Shown: positions 16,670 to 26,316, counted from the first letter of the stretch. The stretch: DNA of 64,000 bases from Pseudoalteromonas rubra (GCF_000238295.3 NZ_AHCD03000034.1:308191-372190), one strand, 5' to 3'. The notes: generated by a model from the sequence alone, not told the origin. A program made the numbers and translations.

Positions 16670-18682
16670 TTACCTCGCCGCACTTAATAAGGTTTCAAAC
16701 ACAGTTCTGGCTGCTGTAAGAACTTGTGCCGCTGCTGAGTAAGATTGTTGAAAACGAAGCAAATTTGCTGCTTCTTCGTCTAAATTCACGCCCGCCATAG
16801 ACTCATACCAGGCTTCAGATTGGGCTGCCAACGCTTCATACGCCGCACCATTGGTTTTGGCCTGATTGGCCACTACACCTATTTCCGTCACTAGACCGGC
16901 ATACGCTTCATTAAAGGTTTTCAGGTTATCTGCGGTTGCAGTCGTCACCACGTTCTGACGCACCAGCTCCGCGCTTTGTAACTTACTAAGCTCGAGGCCA
17001 TTACGGTTATCATCAAAGCCGCCAGTATTAAACTCAATGGTGAATGTGTCACCCGTCGCTGGCGTCCCTTCAATATTAAAATCGAAGCCATAGCTGGCAT
17101 ACGCACCACCCGCCTGGGCAAGCAAATTTTCAGCTGGCGGTGTAATGGTAAAAGTATTAGTACCATTGCCATCGACAATCTGATATTCATTGGCGTTTGC
17201 CGTTTTAGTCAGAGTAATTGTGCCATTGGTCAAACCCGGTGGTGCCGCTGTAAAGTTGCTCGTAGTAGGATCTGTGTCGGTGACAGAGCCTACAGAGATG
17301 TTTGCCGTACTCACATTACTGGCCGCAGTCTCCGTCCGTATTGGTGAAGCCAGTGCTAAACTTTCAGGTCTATCAGTTGCAAGTTGTAAATTCCCCGCAG
17401 TTCCCGAGTTAAGCTTAACCAGGAAGCTATCGCCCACATTGGCGGTCCCTGTCAGGTTCATTTGCAAACCAAACATGTCGACACCTGCCGCAACGGAGTT
17501 TGAATCTATCACCCCACCAATCACGTTTGCCGTTACAGGCGTTCCCTGAACATTGCCCTTACTGTCTACCGCTGCAATTTCGACGGTGTTTGCTGCGGTA
17601 TAAGTGACTCTGAAATCCGTCGCCGGGACTTCTTTTCCTTTACCGGGCTCAACCGTAGCCGTTAACTGTGCGGTACTGGTATTGCTTTCATACGGGTATC
17701 CGCCAACCGTTGGTAGCGTGAATATGTTCCCGCCAAGATTACCATCTAGGTCCATACCCAATTGGTTTTGTTGGTTAAAAGCATCAGCAAGCGATAGTCC
17801 AATTTGACCGAGCTGCGTCTGTGCTGGCACCAGTATGTCATCACGAAATGCCATCAGGCCGCCAATCTTCCCTCTGAGACTGACATGATCCACCTCTAAC
17901 GCCACAGCAGCACCATCAGTGACATCCAACGTCAGTGTTTTATGGTTCGGATCGGGGTCGCCATCCATTGAGAAGAGATTAAAACTGCCATTTTCCATGA
18001 CCAGAGACTGCCCGGAGCCAAGAAAAACGAGTTTTTCACCATTCCTGCCATCCAGGGTTTCGATATCTACCAATTCAGCCAGATCTCTGATGGCCTGATC
18101 TCGTTGATTAAGCAAGGAGCTGCCACTGCCATCGCTGTTATTACCATTGAGCGCCGCAACTTGGGTGTTCATGTCACTGATCTTCTGGATCAGGTTATTA
18201 GCCTCATCAGAATAAATCGACAGTTGCTCATTTACGATATTGCTCTGATCAAACACGATACCGGATAACCGGTCCATCTGATCTATTAAATTCTGGGCAT
18301 CCGTCAAAAACAGGGAGCGCGCAACCGTTGAAGAAGGCAAGTTCATCGCTTCTTGCATATTATTAAACAACGAGTTGATGCTCTGATTCAGGTTATTAGA
18401 CTCTTCACCAAACAAGGTATCAACCCGGGTGGCTTCCGTCACAAACTGTTCGTAATAAGCCTCACTCGAAAGATCCCGGTTAAGCTGCTTCTGAGCAAAC
18501 TCATTAAGCAAGCGCACGGTTTCGCCACGTCCCACCTGGTTGTTGACCATAGTGGTGTGTTCAGTTCGCTCACGGACATAGCCTTTGGTATTCAGGTTTG
18601 CGATGTTTTTACTGGTCGTCTGGAGTAATTCAGAGCTGGCCCTGACCCCGGAAGTACCAATATTCATAAGATTAAATGACAT
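16670..18682 (-). CDS. flgK: Flagellar hook-associated protein 1 FlgK
   Basis: A 670-residue protein. The N-terminus (LMNIGTSGVRASSELLQTTS, then NIANLNTKGYVRE) is the axial-protein signature, and the C-terminus LDEEAANLLRFQQSYSAAAQ is the FlgK/FlgE-type D0 helix. Length is somewhat larger than the enteric FlgK (about 547), as is usual for polar-flagellum FlgK with an enlarged Thr-rich middle. It lies between flgJ and flgL with 1-2 base gaps. Confidence 0.96.
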   Translation of the reverse strand: MSFNLMNIGTSGVRASSELLQTTSKNIANLNTKGYVRERTEHTTMVNNQVGRGETVRLLNEFAQKQLNRDLSSEAYYEQFVTEATRVDTLFGEESNNLNQSINSLFNNMQEAMNLPSSTVARSLFLTDAQNLIDQMDRLSGIVFDQSNIVNEQLSIYSDEANNLIQKISDMNTQVAALNGNNSDGSGSSLLNQRDQAIRDLAELVDIETLDGRNGEKLVFLGSGQSLVMENGSFNLFSMDGDPDPNHKTLTLDVTDGAAVALEVDHVSLRGKIGGLMAFRDDILVPAQTQLGQIGLSLADAFNQQNQLGMDLDGNLGGNIFTLPTVGGYPYESNTSTAQLTATVEPGKGKEVPATDFRVTYTAANTVEIAAVDSKGNVQGTPVTANVIGGVIDSNSVAAGVDMFGLQMNLTGTANVGDSFLVKLNSGTAGNLQLATDRPESLALASPIRTETAASNVSTANISVGSVTDTDPTTSNFTAAPPGLTNGTITLTKTANANEYQIVDGNGTNTFTITPPAENLLAQAGGAYASYGFDFNIEGTPATGDTFTIEFNTGGFDDNRNGLELSKLQSAELVRQNVVTTATADNLKTFNEAYAGLVTEIGVVANQAKTNGAAYEALAAQSEAWYESMAGVNLDEEAANLLRFQQSYSAAAQVLTAARTVFETLLSAAR

Positions 18683-18683
18683 C

Positions 18684-19649
18684 TTAATTTACTCCCTGAT
18701 GCACTGACGCTGACAACATGGACTGAAATTCTCCTCTGTCCAACACACGTTTAATTTTTTCTGCATAATCTGGATCGGTTGCATACCCTGCCTGTTGTAG
18801 GGCATCCAGGTACTGGTCCGGATTGTCTGTCTTAGTTAAGGCCTCTTGATAACGAGGATTGGACTGCAGGAAATCGACATAATCATTGATGCTATCTTTC
18901 AGCGAATCATACGCTCTGAAGTTCGCTTGCTTTTTCACTGGCAAACCTTGCTCAAACTCCAGCGTCATTTTACTGGCACTGTCGCCCTGCCAGCGCTTAT
19001 CGGCTTTTATGTTAAACAGGTTTAAACTGCTTTCACCGTCCTGGCGGGCAATGATGTGCTTGCCCCAGCCTGTTTCCAGTGCAGCCTGAGCAACCATCAC
19101 AGCTGGATTCAAACCAATCTTGGCAGCTGCTGACTTAGCATGCTCCCAGAGCTGACTAACAAATGACTCAGGATCATCGAATTGCACCTCTTTGGATGCA
19201 CTTTCGGCCACTTCAGGCTGTTGCTCTGCTTTGCGCTGTCCGGCTTCACCATTCGCTATTCGATCGCTTTGCAGCTCCGCGCCGGTACGCAGTACAGAGC
19301 TGGGCATATACCCATCCCGATTAGGCGACAATTGCTGCACAATCAGATCAGCAAGACCCAGACTCCCCTCGCTGGAGAGTTGCATAGACATCTGCTGATC
19401 ATGCATGTCACGATAAAATTTGACGCTGCTGGAATTAAACGGACTATCTTTATCCTCCAGAACTTCATTGGCCTTTCGCATGCTGGACAGCATCATCTGA
19501 GTGAAAATTGACTCGAACTGCTGAGCCGCTTTGCGCAACGCTTCTTCAGAGGCATTGGCGTCTCCGGTACTTTTTAGTGCGTCCTGTCTTAACGAGTTCA
19601 GATCAGTTAAGTCATAGAAACTTTGGTTGCGAGTCGGATCAGTATTCAT
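18684..19649 (-). CDS. flgJ: Peptidoglycan hydrolase / rod-assembly protein FlgJ
   Basis: A 321-residue two-domain protein. Residues 35-110 are the rod-binding domain (AAQQFESIFTQMMLSSMRKA); residues about 165-315 are a glucosaminidase-type muramidase with PAVMVAQAALETGWGKHI, holding the catalytic glutamate, and LFNIKA. It cuts peptidoglycan in the periplasm so that the rod can pass. A sigma54 promoter lies 38-53 bases upstream, so flgJ-K-L form their own transcript. Confidence 0.96.
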   Translation of the reverse strand: MNTDPTRNQSFYDLTDLNSLRQDALKSTGDANASEEALRKAAQQFESIFTQMMLSSMRKANEVLEDKDSPFNSSSVKFYRDMHDQQMSMQLSSEGSLGLADLIVQQLSPNRDGYMPSSVLRTGAELQSDRIANGEAGQRKAEQQPEVAESASKEVQFDDPESFVSQLWEHAKSAAAKIGLNPAVMVAQAALETGWGKHIIARQDGESSLNLFNIKADKRWQGDSASKMTLEFEQGLPVKKQANFRAYDSLKDSINDYVDFLQSNPRYQEALTKTDNPDQYLDALQQAGYATDPDYAEKIKRVLDRGEFQSMLSASVHQGVN

Positions 19650-19686
19650 TGCTCGAAATCACATCAATATACATAACCAATTACAA

Positions 19687-19702
19687 TGCAATTATTGAGC
19701 CA
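19687..19702 (-). promoter_or_regulatory. Sigma54 promoter of flgJ-flgK-flgL
   Basis: Minus strand TGGCTCAATAATTGCA fits TGGCACG-N4-TTGCW, with GG and GC exactly 10 bases apart. It abuts the flgI terminator and is about 40 bases before flgJ, giving a short leader. The activator is presumably an FlrC-type enhancer-binding protein encoded elsewhere. Confidence 0.8.
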
Positions 19703-19727
19703 AAAAAAAGCCCCGTAAAATGGGGCT
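19702..19727 (-). terminator. Terminator after flgI
   Basis: Minus strand: AGCCCC, seven-base loop, GGGGCT, then eight T. It separates the flgF-flgI transcript from flgJ. Confidence 0.9.
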
Positions 19728-19751
19728 AACTAATTGATTATAAAAGAAGCA

Positions 19752-20846
19752 TTAAATGACGACTAATTGACCATGTATTGCACCGGCTTCTTTCAATGCC
19801 TCCAGTATCGCCATCAAATCGCCAGGGGCTGCACCCACAGCATTGATTGCTCGGACCAAATCGTCCAGGCTCGAGCCGGGGTCAAATACAAACGCCCGCG
19901 AATCGTCCTGGTCAACATCGACAATGCTTTGACGCGTCACTACGGTTTCACCTTCTGTCAAAGGCTGCGGCTGAGACACATTCATTTGTTCAGCAATGGT
20001 CACCGTCAATCCACCATGCGTAATCGCAGCTGGCTGCAGTTTCACTTCTTTGCCAATAACAATGGTACCTGTGCGTGAGTTGACGATAATCTTGGCTGAA
20101 GTATCTGCCGGCGTGAACTCCAGGTTCTCCAGAGTCGACAGGTAAGCAACACGCTGAGAGGGGTCGCGAGGTGCAATGACTCGTACAGAAGCAGCATCCA
20201 TAGCGTGCGCACTTTGTGGGCCAACCAGATCATTAATAGTATCGGCCAAACGCTTAGCGGTTGTAAAATCGGGCCGATTTAGGTTAAAAGTAATGTGATC
20301 TCCCTGAGTGAATGGGCTTCTGACTGCGCGTTCAACTGTGCCACCATTTGGAATACGACCAACCGTCGGTGTGTTAATGACGACCCGGCTGCCGTCTAGC
20401 CCCTCGGCACCCAAGCCACCGACAATCATGCTGCCCTGAGCAATCGCATACACATTGCCATCCACACCTTTTAGGAAAGTTTGTAGTAAAGTTCCGCCAC
20501 GCAAACTGCCCGCACTACCAATAGATGACACAGTGACGTCAATAGTTTGACCAGGCTTCACAAAAGCTGGTAACTCTGCATGAACAGCCACTGCTGCCAC
20601 ATTCTTAATTTTCGGCTTAAGGTTTGCAGGCATGGTAATACCAAAGCTGTTTAACATGCCCTTGAAGCTTTGCTCTGTAAAGCGAGTTTGCTCCCCTGTA
20701 CCGGGTAAGCCCACTACCAGACCATAACCAACCAATTGGTTTGAACGAACTCCCTCAACCATGGTCACGTCTTTGATACGCTCTGCTTGCGCAAACTGGC
20801 TGCCGATAAGTGCCATAGTTAGCACGAGCACATTAAGTAATTTCAT
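19752..20846 (-). CDS. flgI: Flagellar P-ring protein FlgI
   Basis: A 364-residue precursor with a Sec signal peptide (MKLLNVLVLTMALIGSQFAQA, cleavage after AQA). The mature start ERIKDVTMVEGVRSNQLVGY is the family signature. The frame can begin at a TTG (20861), but AGGAAG lies six bases before the ATG at 20846, so that is the start. FlgI forms the periplasmic P-ring around the rod. FlgH ends 11 bases upstream. Confidence 0.96.
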   Translation of the reverse strand: MKLLNVLVLTMALIGSQFAQAERIKDVTMVEGVRSNQLVGYGLVVGLPGTGEQTRFTEQSFKGMLNSFGITMPANLKPKIKNVAAVAVHAELPAFVKPGQTIDVTVSSIGSAGSLRGGTLLQTFLKGVDGNVYAIAQGSMIVGGLGAEGLDGSRVVINTPTVGRIPNGGTVERAVRSPFTQGDHITFNLNRPDFTTAKRLADTINDLVGPQSAHAMDAASVRVIAPRDPSQRVAYLSTLENLEFTPADTSAKIIVNSRTGTIVIGKEVKLQPAAITHGGLTVTIAEQMNVSQPQPLTEGETVVTRQSIVDVDQDDSRAFVFDPGSSLDDLVRAINAVGAAPGDLMAILEALKEAGAIHGQLVVI

Positions 20847-20857
20847 AGTTTGCTTCC

Positions 20858-21547
20858 TCAAAATGGCATAATGGCGCTCATAAAGAACTTAGTCAGCCAA
20901 CCTGCACTCTGCACTTCCTGCGTATCGCCTTTACCTGAGTATTGAATACGTGCATTGGCAATACGATTTGACTCTACCGTATTATCAGCATTCACATCCT
21001 GCGGTCTGACAAGCCCTTCGAGACGAATAAACTCTTCTCCAGTATTCAGTGTCAGCCATTTTTCACCTCGGATCACCAGATTACCATTTGGCAGAACCCG
21101 CATCACGTTGACTGAGATGTTACCAATCAGGCTGTTCGACTGGTTAGCCTGCGCATCGCCCTGGAATGAAGAATTAGAACCTGCATCCAACTGAATACTT
21201 TTGTTCCCCCAGTTGACTGCCGCGCCGCCTAATCCCAGTATAGGGTCGATTTCCACTTCACTGTCTTTATCCAGCTTAGAATTGGCCGCTTTTGAAGCTT
21301 GAGTCGACTCTCGTAGCACTACCGTAATGATATCTCCGGTGCGAAGCGCCTTTTTATCTGAGTACAGATCGTTGGCATAAGCGTTGAACAGCGATCCTGT
21401 TGGCACGACTGGCGCCGCTTCTGCTTCCGGATACATGGGCGCGTAGTAAGGATCGTCCCGCTTAACATCTTTATTTTGCGTTGTTGTACAGCCACTGAGT
21501 GCTATACAGCCTGCCGCTAACAGGCCAAGTGTACGTAACTTGTCCAT
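20858..21547 (-). CDS. flgH: Flagellar L-ring lipoprotein FlgH
   Basis: A 229-residue lipoprotein. The signal peptide ends in lipobox LSGC with Cys20 as the lipidation site. The family segments LRTGDIITVVLRES and the C-terminal LVRPQDVNADNTVESNRIANA are present. It forms the L-ring in the outer membrane. It lies between flgG and flgI in one transcript. Confidence 0.96.
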   Translation of the reverse strand: MDKLRTLGLLAAGCIALSGCTTTQNKDVKRDDPYYAPMYPEAEAAPVVPTGSLFNAYANDLYSDKKALRTGDIITVVLRESTQASKAANSKLDKDSEVEIDPILGLGGAAVNWGNKSIQLDAGSNSSFQGDAQANQSNSLIGNISVNVMRVLPNGNLVIRGEKWLTLNTGEEFIRLEGLVRPQDVNADNTVESNRIANARIQYSGKGDTQEVQSAGWLTKFFMSAIMPF

Positions 21548-21562
21548 ACTACCCCCAATCTT

Positions 21563-22351
21563 TTAAAGCTGCTGATTAATGTAACTAAGCATCTCATCAA
21601 CTGACTTAATTACTTTCGAGTTCATCTCGTAAACCCGCTGTGTTTCAATCAGATTGACCAGCTCTTCGGTGACATTAACATTTGAAGTTTCCAACGCCCC
21701 CTGAACAATAGAACCAAGTCCTTCAACACCCGGATTTCCCTGCACTGGCGCACCGCTGACGGCAGTTTCGGTGTAAAGGTTCTGACCAATTGGTTCAAGA
21801 CCAGACGGGTTAATAAAATCGCTTATGACCAGCTGACCGATTACTGTATTGGCTGCTTCCCCCTGGATACTGACAGAAACCTCACCATCCTGAGAGATAG
21901 TGATGGAATTTGCATTATCCGGAACGTTCATTTCAGGTTGCACCGGAAAGCCTGCGCCAGAGGTAACAATTCGCCCCTCTTCATCAGTGGTAAACTGGCC
22001 ATTTCGCGTGTACGCAATGGTGCCGTCAGGCATCTGAATTTCGAAGAATCCCGGTCCCTGAACCATCCAGTCCAGCGAGTTCTCTGTGCTCAGCATATTG
22101 CCTTGCGAAAAGTTTTTCTGGTTTGCTACCACCTTGGCACCCGCACCCAGCATCAAGCCCGATGGGAGCTCGGTATCCTGAGAAGAACGGCCGCCTGGTT
22201 GGTTAATATTTTGATAGAGTAAGTCTTCAAATATTGCGCGGCTTTTCTTGTAGCCAACGGTACTGGCATTCGCCAGGTTATTTGAAATCACCGAAATATC
22301 AGTTTGCTGGGCATCTAGGCCGGTTTTACTGATCCATAATGCTGGGTTCAT
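21563..22351 (-). CDS. flgG: Distal rod protein FlgG
   Basis: A 262-residue axial protein. N-terminal LWISKTGLDAQQTDISVISN then LANASTVGYKKSRA is the rod signature, and the C-terminal ALETSNVNVTEELVNLIETQ is typical of FlgG. The length matches the usual 260-262. It lies 18 bases after flgF. Confidence 0.96.
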   Translation of the reverse strand: MNPALWISKTGLDAQQTDISVISNNLANASTVGYKKSRAIFEDLLYQNINQPGGRSSQDTELPSGLMLGAGAKVVANQKNFSQGNMLSTENSLDWMVQGPGFFEIQMPDGTIAYTRNGQFTTDEEGRIVTSGAGFPVQPEMNVPDNANSITISQDGEVSVSIQGEAANTVIGQLVISDFINPSGLEPIGQNLYTETAVSGAPVQGNPGVEGLGSIVQGALETSNVNVTEELVNLIETQRVYEMNSKVIKSVDEMLSYINQQL

Positions 22352-22369
22352 AATCTATACCTCACTCTC

Positions 22370-23134
22370 TTAAACGATACGCAGGAGCGAAGTGTGTCGC
22401 TCGTCAATTTCTTCAGCTGTTTTCATCAGCTTCATCTGCATTTCAAACTGGCGCTGAAGATTTACCATGTCTACCATTTCGTGAACCGGGTTCACGTTAG
22501 ACATTTCTAAATAGCCACTCATGACTTTGGCGGTAGGAGAAATTTCACAAAATCCACATACACCGTCTTCGAGCAACTCCTCTTTTGGTCTGAACAAACC
22601 ATCATTGCCTTTTTCAAGTTTGCTATTGTCTGCGCTAATAATTTTTAACCGGTCGACCACTTCTAAAAAGTTGGCTGGTGCTCCCTGAGGACGCACCTGA
22701 ATCGAGCCATCATCACTGAACACAACTTTTTCTACTGGCAGTGGCAATATGATGGGCCCACCTTCGCCAATAATTTGACGACCATGGCTGGTAACCAATG
22801 CCCCGTCTGCGGTGATGTTCAGTGTGCCAACTTTCGTATAAGCCTCATCTCCTGCAGCGTCTACAACGCTTATCCAGGATTTCTCATCTACCGCAATATC
22901 CAGGTCCCGACCAGTTTCAGTAATGGCCCCACCTGTCATCATGGTGCCCGGGCGCTCCTGCATCGCAAACACTCGGGTCGGTAGCCCTTCGCCAAATGCC
23001 TGCATTGAACGAGCCTGAGCAAAATCAGCCTTAAACCCGGTAGTATTGGCGTTAGCCAGGTTATTTGCCTTCAGCCCGACACCAACCAGGTTTTGTTTGG
23101 CGCCTGACATAGCGACATACAGCATTTTATCCAT
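22370..23134 (-). CDS. flgF: Proximal rod protein FlgF
   Basis: A 254-residue axial protein with YVAMSGAKQNLVGVGLKANN and LANANTTGFKADFAQ at the N-terminus and a C-terminal LEMSNVNPVHEMVDMVNLQ. It is first in the flgF-G-H-I transcript: a terminator and a sigma54 promoter separate it from flgE. Confidence 0.95.
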   Translation of the reverse strand: MDKMLYVAMSGAKQNLVGVGLKANNLANANTTGFKADFAQARSMQAFGEGLPTRVFAMQERPGTMMTGGAITETGRDLDIAVDEKSWISVVDAAGDEAYTKVGTLNITADGALVTSHGRQIIGEGGPIILPLPVEKVVFSDDGSIQVRPQGAPANFLEVVDRLKIISADNSKLEKGNDGLFRPKEELLEDGVCGFCEISPTAKVMSGYLEMSNVNPVHEMVDMVNLQRQFEMQMKLMKTAEEIDERHTSLLRIV

Positions 23135-23172
23135 GGGAACGACCTAAAAATTGTTCAATCTATACTGAATAA

Positions 23173-23188
23173 AGCAATATAGATGCCA
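23173..23188 (-). promoter_or_regulatory. Sigma54 promoter of flgF-flgG-flgH-flgI
   Basis: Minus strand TGGCATCTATATTGCT fits TGGCACG-N4-TTGCW with 10 bases between GG and GC. It is about 40 bases upstream of flgF, directly after the flgE terminator. Confidence 0.8.
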
Positions 23189-23199
23189 AGATGATCGTC

Positions 23200-23231
23200 A
23201 AGAAAATGAAAAGGCCGCTAAATGCGGCCTT
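23200..23231 (-). terminator. Terminator after flgE
   Basis: Minus strand: AAGGCCGC, five-base loop, GCGGCCTT, then TTCATTTTCTT. It ends the flgB-C-D-E transcript. Confidence 0.85.
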
Positions 23232-23250
23232 AAGAGGTGATTGGATTTGA

Positions 23251-24603
23251 TTATCGGATCTGCAGGATATTCTGCTGAAGTGTTGAGTTGACTTCCAGTG
23301 CCCGCGAGTTCGCCTGGAAGTTTCGCTGTGCACTGATCAGGTCTACCAGCTCGTTTGTTAAGTTAACATTGGACTGCTCCAATGCTGAGGAGTTGATTGA
23401 ACCCAATGTTCCGGAACCAGGCTCCCCCGCAATAGGCTCACCTGATGTTAAACTCTTTTTCCATCCAGTATTACCCACTTGCTGCAAGCCCTGCGAGTTA
23501 GAGAAACGTACCATAGCAACCTGACCCAAATACGTGGAGTCACCATTACTATATGACGCAACAATCTTACCATCAGTGCCGATGTCAATCCCCGCCAGTC
23601 GGCCCGTTGTGGCACCATCCTGTTCAAGCGCTTTAACCTCAAAACGGCTAGCGAACTGAGTAGGCAGTTTGTTTGAGGTGTTTGCCTCGTCACGCCAGTT
23701 CATTTCCACGTTACTTGGGAATGTTGCGCCGTTTGTTAACAGGTTTGATAAACCAGCACCTGCGCCCGCTGGGATTGCAAACGAGTTAAAGGTTGTGCCA
23801 GTGTTAGCCACCTGAGGGTCACCTGTCGTGGCCGGCAAACCATTTTGGTCAAATTGGAACTCAGTGATTGGCTCAAGTGGTGCACCAGAGGCACCTGAGG
23901 TATTAAACTGTGTCCCATCCAGTGTTGCATACACCTGCCACTCATTGGGGTTGGTAGCTGGATCTTCTTTTACAAAGTAAAGTTGCAAAATATGAGGCTC
24001 ACCCAAACTATCGTAAATTGTCGTTGAAGTTGAACTGTTATAAGTTGCACTCTCTGTTGGGTCGAATGCCAGCGTAGGTGCCGAGGCACGTGAATCCAGG
24101 TTGAAAGATGAGTACACACTGGTGGTTGCGCGTGGCGAACCAGATGCATCAGGAATTTGCAGTGCTGATGATGTACTCAAACTGATTGAAGTCGTATCAC
24201 CAGTACTTGGGTCAACAGGGAAGCCCTGTAAAAAATTACCCTGTGCATCAACGATGAAATTGTCTTTATTGAGTTTAAAGGCACCTGCACGGGAGTAAGT
24301 GAAGTCCTGAGCGCCCAACTCTTCACTCATCGCAAAGTAACCTTCACCCGTAATCGCCAGGTCCAGCGAGTTCTGAGTAAAGTTCAGAGACCCCTGGTGA
24401 AACTGCTGCGCAACCATAGTGGTTTGCACACCATCACCATTTTTTGTCTTACCAGCGCTAAAAACGGAAGATGCATACACAGATGCAAATTCAGCACGCG
24501 ATTCCTTAAAGCCCGTCGTATTAACGTTAGCGATATTATTAGCTGTGGTATCCAGGTCTTTCTGAGCCGCAGCTAAACCAGTTAATGCAATATTGAAACT
24601 CAT
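23251..24603 (-). CDS. flgE: Flagellar hook protein FlgE
   Basis: A 450-residue hook protein. The N-terminus SFNIALTGLAAAQKDLDTTA and NIANVNTTGFKESRAE is the axial signature; the C-terminus ALEQSNVNLTNELVDLISAQ is typical. The middle holds FlgE-specific domains with YDSLGEPHILQLYFVK. It is the last gene of the flgB-C-D-E transcript. Confidence 0.96.
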   Translation of the reverse strand: MSFNIALTGLAAAQKDLDTTANNIANVNTTGFKESRAEFASVYASSVFSAGKTKNGDGVQTTMVAQQFHQGSLNFTQNSLDLAITGEGYFAMSEELGAQDFTYSRAGAFKLNKDNFIVDAQGNFLQGFPVDPSTGDTTSISLSTSSALQIPDASGSPRATTSVYSSFNLDSRASAPTLAFDPTESATYNSSTSTTIYDSLGEPHILQLYFVKEDPATNPNEWQVYATLDGTQFNTSGASGAPLEPITEFQFDQNGLPATTGDPQVANTGTTFNSFAIPAGAGAGLSNLLTNGATFPSNVEMNWRDEANTSNKLPTQFASRFEVKALEQDGATTGRLAGIDIGTDGKIVASYSNGDSTYLGQVAMVRFSNSQGLQQVGNTGWKKSLTSGEPIAGEPGSGTLGSINSSALEQSNVNLTNELVDLISAQRNFQANSRALEVNSTLQQNILQIR

Positions 24604-24640
24604 ACTCTCACCTCTTGCGATTAAGGTTAAATCTTTTTAA

Positions 24641-25318
24641 TTAGGCTAATTCCGCGACGTCAGTAAGCCGCACGGCACCCGCTTTAGTGTTGATAACGAT
24701 GCCGCTTGCACCATTGACATTGACGCTTTCAATGTTTCTGAACGTCGCTGTAGGCAAGGCGGTAAACTTACCATTTACGGAACCCTCAGCCTTTATTGTG
24801 TAATCTCCGGGCGGTAACACATCACCATCGGTGTTTTTACCATCCCAATCAAAGCGAACTGCACCAGCATTTTGATCTTTGAGATCTATGGTTCTAACCA
24901 GCTCGTTTTTGTCGTTAAGGATACTGACCGTCAGTTGCTCTACTGGCTCGGTCACAATGATCGAACCACGCGACTGCATGTCCGGGCCGTGCTCAATTGT
25001 GTCTGATTCCAGTAGCGCTTTCTTACCGATCAAAGTCGACGCCTGCAAAGCAGAATTCGAGGTCATAGAATCAGCCAATGATTCAAACTTCGTGTTTAGG
25101 TCAGAAATACCCTCAGCCATGGTGAAGTTTGTCATTTGTGCAATCATCTGATCATTATCAGCCGGCTTACTCGGGTCCTGATAAGATAACTGCTGAGTCA
25201 ATAACGCAAAGAAATCCTCCTGCTTCAACTCGTCATTCTTTTCTGTCGGAACCTGTTTGTCAGGCCAACGCAATGAATCGACATAGGTCGAGGTTGCTGA
25301 ATTGACTTCGTTACTCAT
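24641..25318 (-). CDS. flgD: Hook assembly / capping protein FlgD
   Basis: A 225-residue protein. LKQEDFFALLTQQLSYQDPSKP is the FlgD N-terminal signature; the C-terminal half has the FlgD Ig/Tudor-like domain including FDWDGKNTDGDVLPPGDYTI. It caps the growing hook and is later replaced by FlgK. It lies between flgC and flgE. Confidence 0.96.
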   Translation of the reverse strand: MSNEVNSATSTYVDSLRWPDKQVPTEKNDELKQEDFFALLTQQLSYQDPSKPADNDQMIAQMTNFTMAEGISDLNTKFESLADSMTSNSALQASTLIGKKALLESDTIEHGPDMQSRGSIIVTEPVEQLTVSILNDKNELVRTIDLKDQNAGAVRFDWDGKNTDGDVLPPGDYTIKAEGSVNGKFTALPTATFRNIESVNVNGASGIVINTKAGAVRLTDVAELA

Positions 25319-25333
25319 TGGCTATACTCCCAC

Positions 25334-25765
25334 TTAGCGCTGACCAAGTTGCAAGGTTTTGCTAAGCATCTGCTTAGCGGCATCCGCTACCTGAACATTC
25401 GTTTGGTACGAACGCGATGCAGAGATCATGTTTGTCATCTCTTCAACCACATTCACATTTGGCTTATAGATGTACCCGTCTTTGTCAGCACTTGGATGGT
25501 TGGGGTTGTACTCAACCTGCAGTGGTTTATCGCTTTCTACGATCCCCAGTACTTTCACTCCAACCGAAGACCCCATGGTATTCGGGTGAGCTGCCGCAGC
25601 CTTGTTTAACTCGGCAGCGAAAACTGGGTGCCTAGCTCTATACACCTTATCCTGACTAGAACTGACGCTGTTTGCATTGGAAATATTACTGGCGGTCGTG
25701 TTCAAACGGACGTTCTGGGCGCTCATGCCTGAACCCGCTATATCAAAAACATTATATAAACTCAT
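25334..25765 (-). CDS. flgC: Proximal rod protein FlgC
   Basis: A 143-residue rod protein: N-terminal YNVFDIAGSGMSAQNVRLNT with SNISNANSV, C-terminal PNVNVVEEMTNMISASRSYQ. The start lies 2 bases after the flgB stop. Confidence 0.96.
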   Translation of the reverse strand: MSLYNVFDIAGSGMSAQNVRLNTTASNISNANSVSSSQDKVYRARHPVFAAELNKAAAAHPNTMGSSVGVKVLGIVESDKPLQVEYNPNHPSADKDGYIYKPNVNVVEEMTNMISASRSYQTNVQVADAAKQMLSKTLQLGQR

Positions 25766-25767
25766 GA

Positions 25768-26178
25768 TTAGCCACCTTGACCACTCAGGGCTTTCTTCAG
25801 CCCTTTAAATTTACCAGATAAAAAATTCAAACTAGCTTGGTACTCTAATGCATTTTGTACATACAAGTTTCGTTCCACTTGTATATCCACAGAGTTACCA
25901 TCACCTGTATCTGCTTGATTTGGCGTACGATATTGTTCAATACCATTGTTTAACTGAGTCCCACCACTAAGATGCTTCTCATTGGTTCTGACCATCTTAT
26001 TGCCGCTTAGCTGTGCCGATTTTGCCGCTTTAAAAGCCTGGCCAAAGTCGATATCCTTAGCTTTATATCCAGGGGTATCTGCATTGGCTATATTACTTGC
26101 TAAAATTTCAGCACGCTGAGAGCGGATCAGCATAGTGTGAGGATGAACCCCCAACGCTTTATCAAAACTAATTGCCAT
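25768..26178 (-). CDS. flgB: Proximal rod protein FlgB
   Basis: A 136-residue rod protein. The frame is open further upstream to 26277, but MAISFDKALGVHPHTMLIRS is the family start and a GGAG site lies 8 bases before its ATG at 26178. ILASNIANADTPGYKAKDID is the axial signature. It heads the flgB-C-D-E transcript behind a sigma54 promoter. Genes usually found before it (cheR, cheV, flgA) are not in the window; the prophage and repeats occupy that position. Confidence 0.96.
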   Translation of the reverse strand: MAISFDKALGVHPHTMLIRSQRAEILASNIANADTPGYKAKDIDFGQAFKAAKSAQLSGNKMVRTNEKHLSGGTQLNNGIEQYRTPNQADTGDGNSVDIQVERNLYVQNALEYQASLNFLSGKFKGLKKALSGQGG

Positions 26179-26213
26179 AACCCGACTCCAAAAAATTGAC
26201 TTGATGAGATAAA

Positions 26214-26229
26214 AGCAAGAATGAGGCCA
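26214..26229 (-). promoter_or_regulatory. Sigma54 promoter of flgB-flgC-flgD-flgE
   Basis: Minus strand TGGCCTCATTCTTGCT fits TGGCACG-N4-TTGCW with GG and GC 10 bases apart. It sits 36 bases before the flgB start, so flgB transcription can begin independently of whatever the prophage has done upstream. Confidence 0.82.
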
Positions 26230-26316
26230 ATATTTGAGTGGCGGAAAATTGCCGCATTGCCGATACAACCAGTACACGATATCTAGTAAGAGACTAAACC
26301 ACAGCGCTGGCTAATT

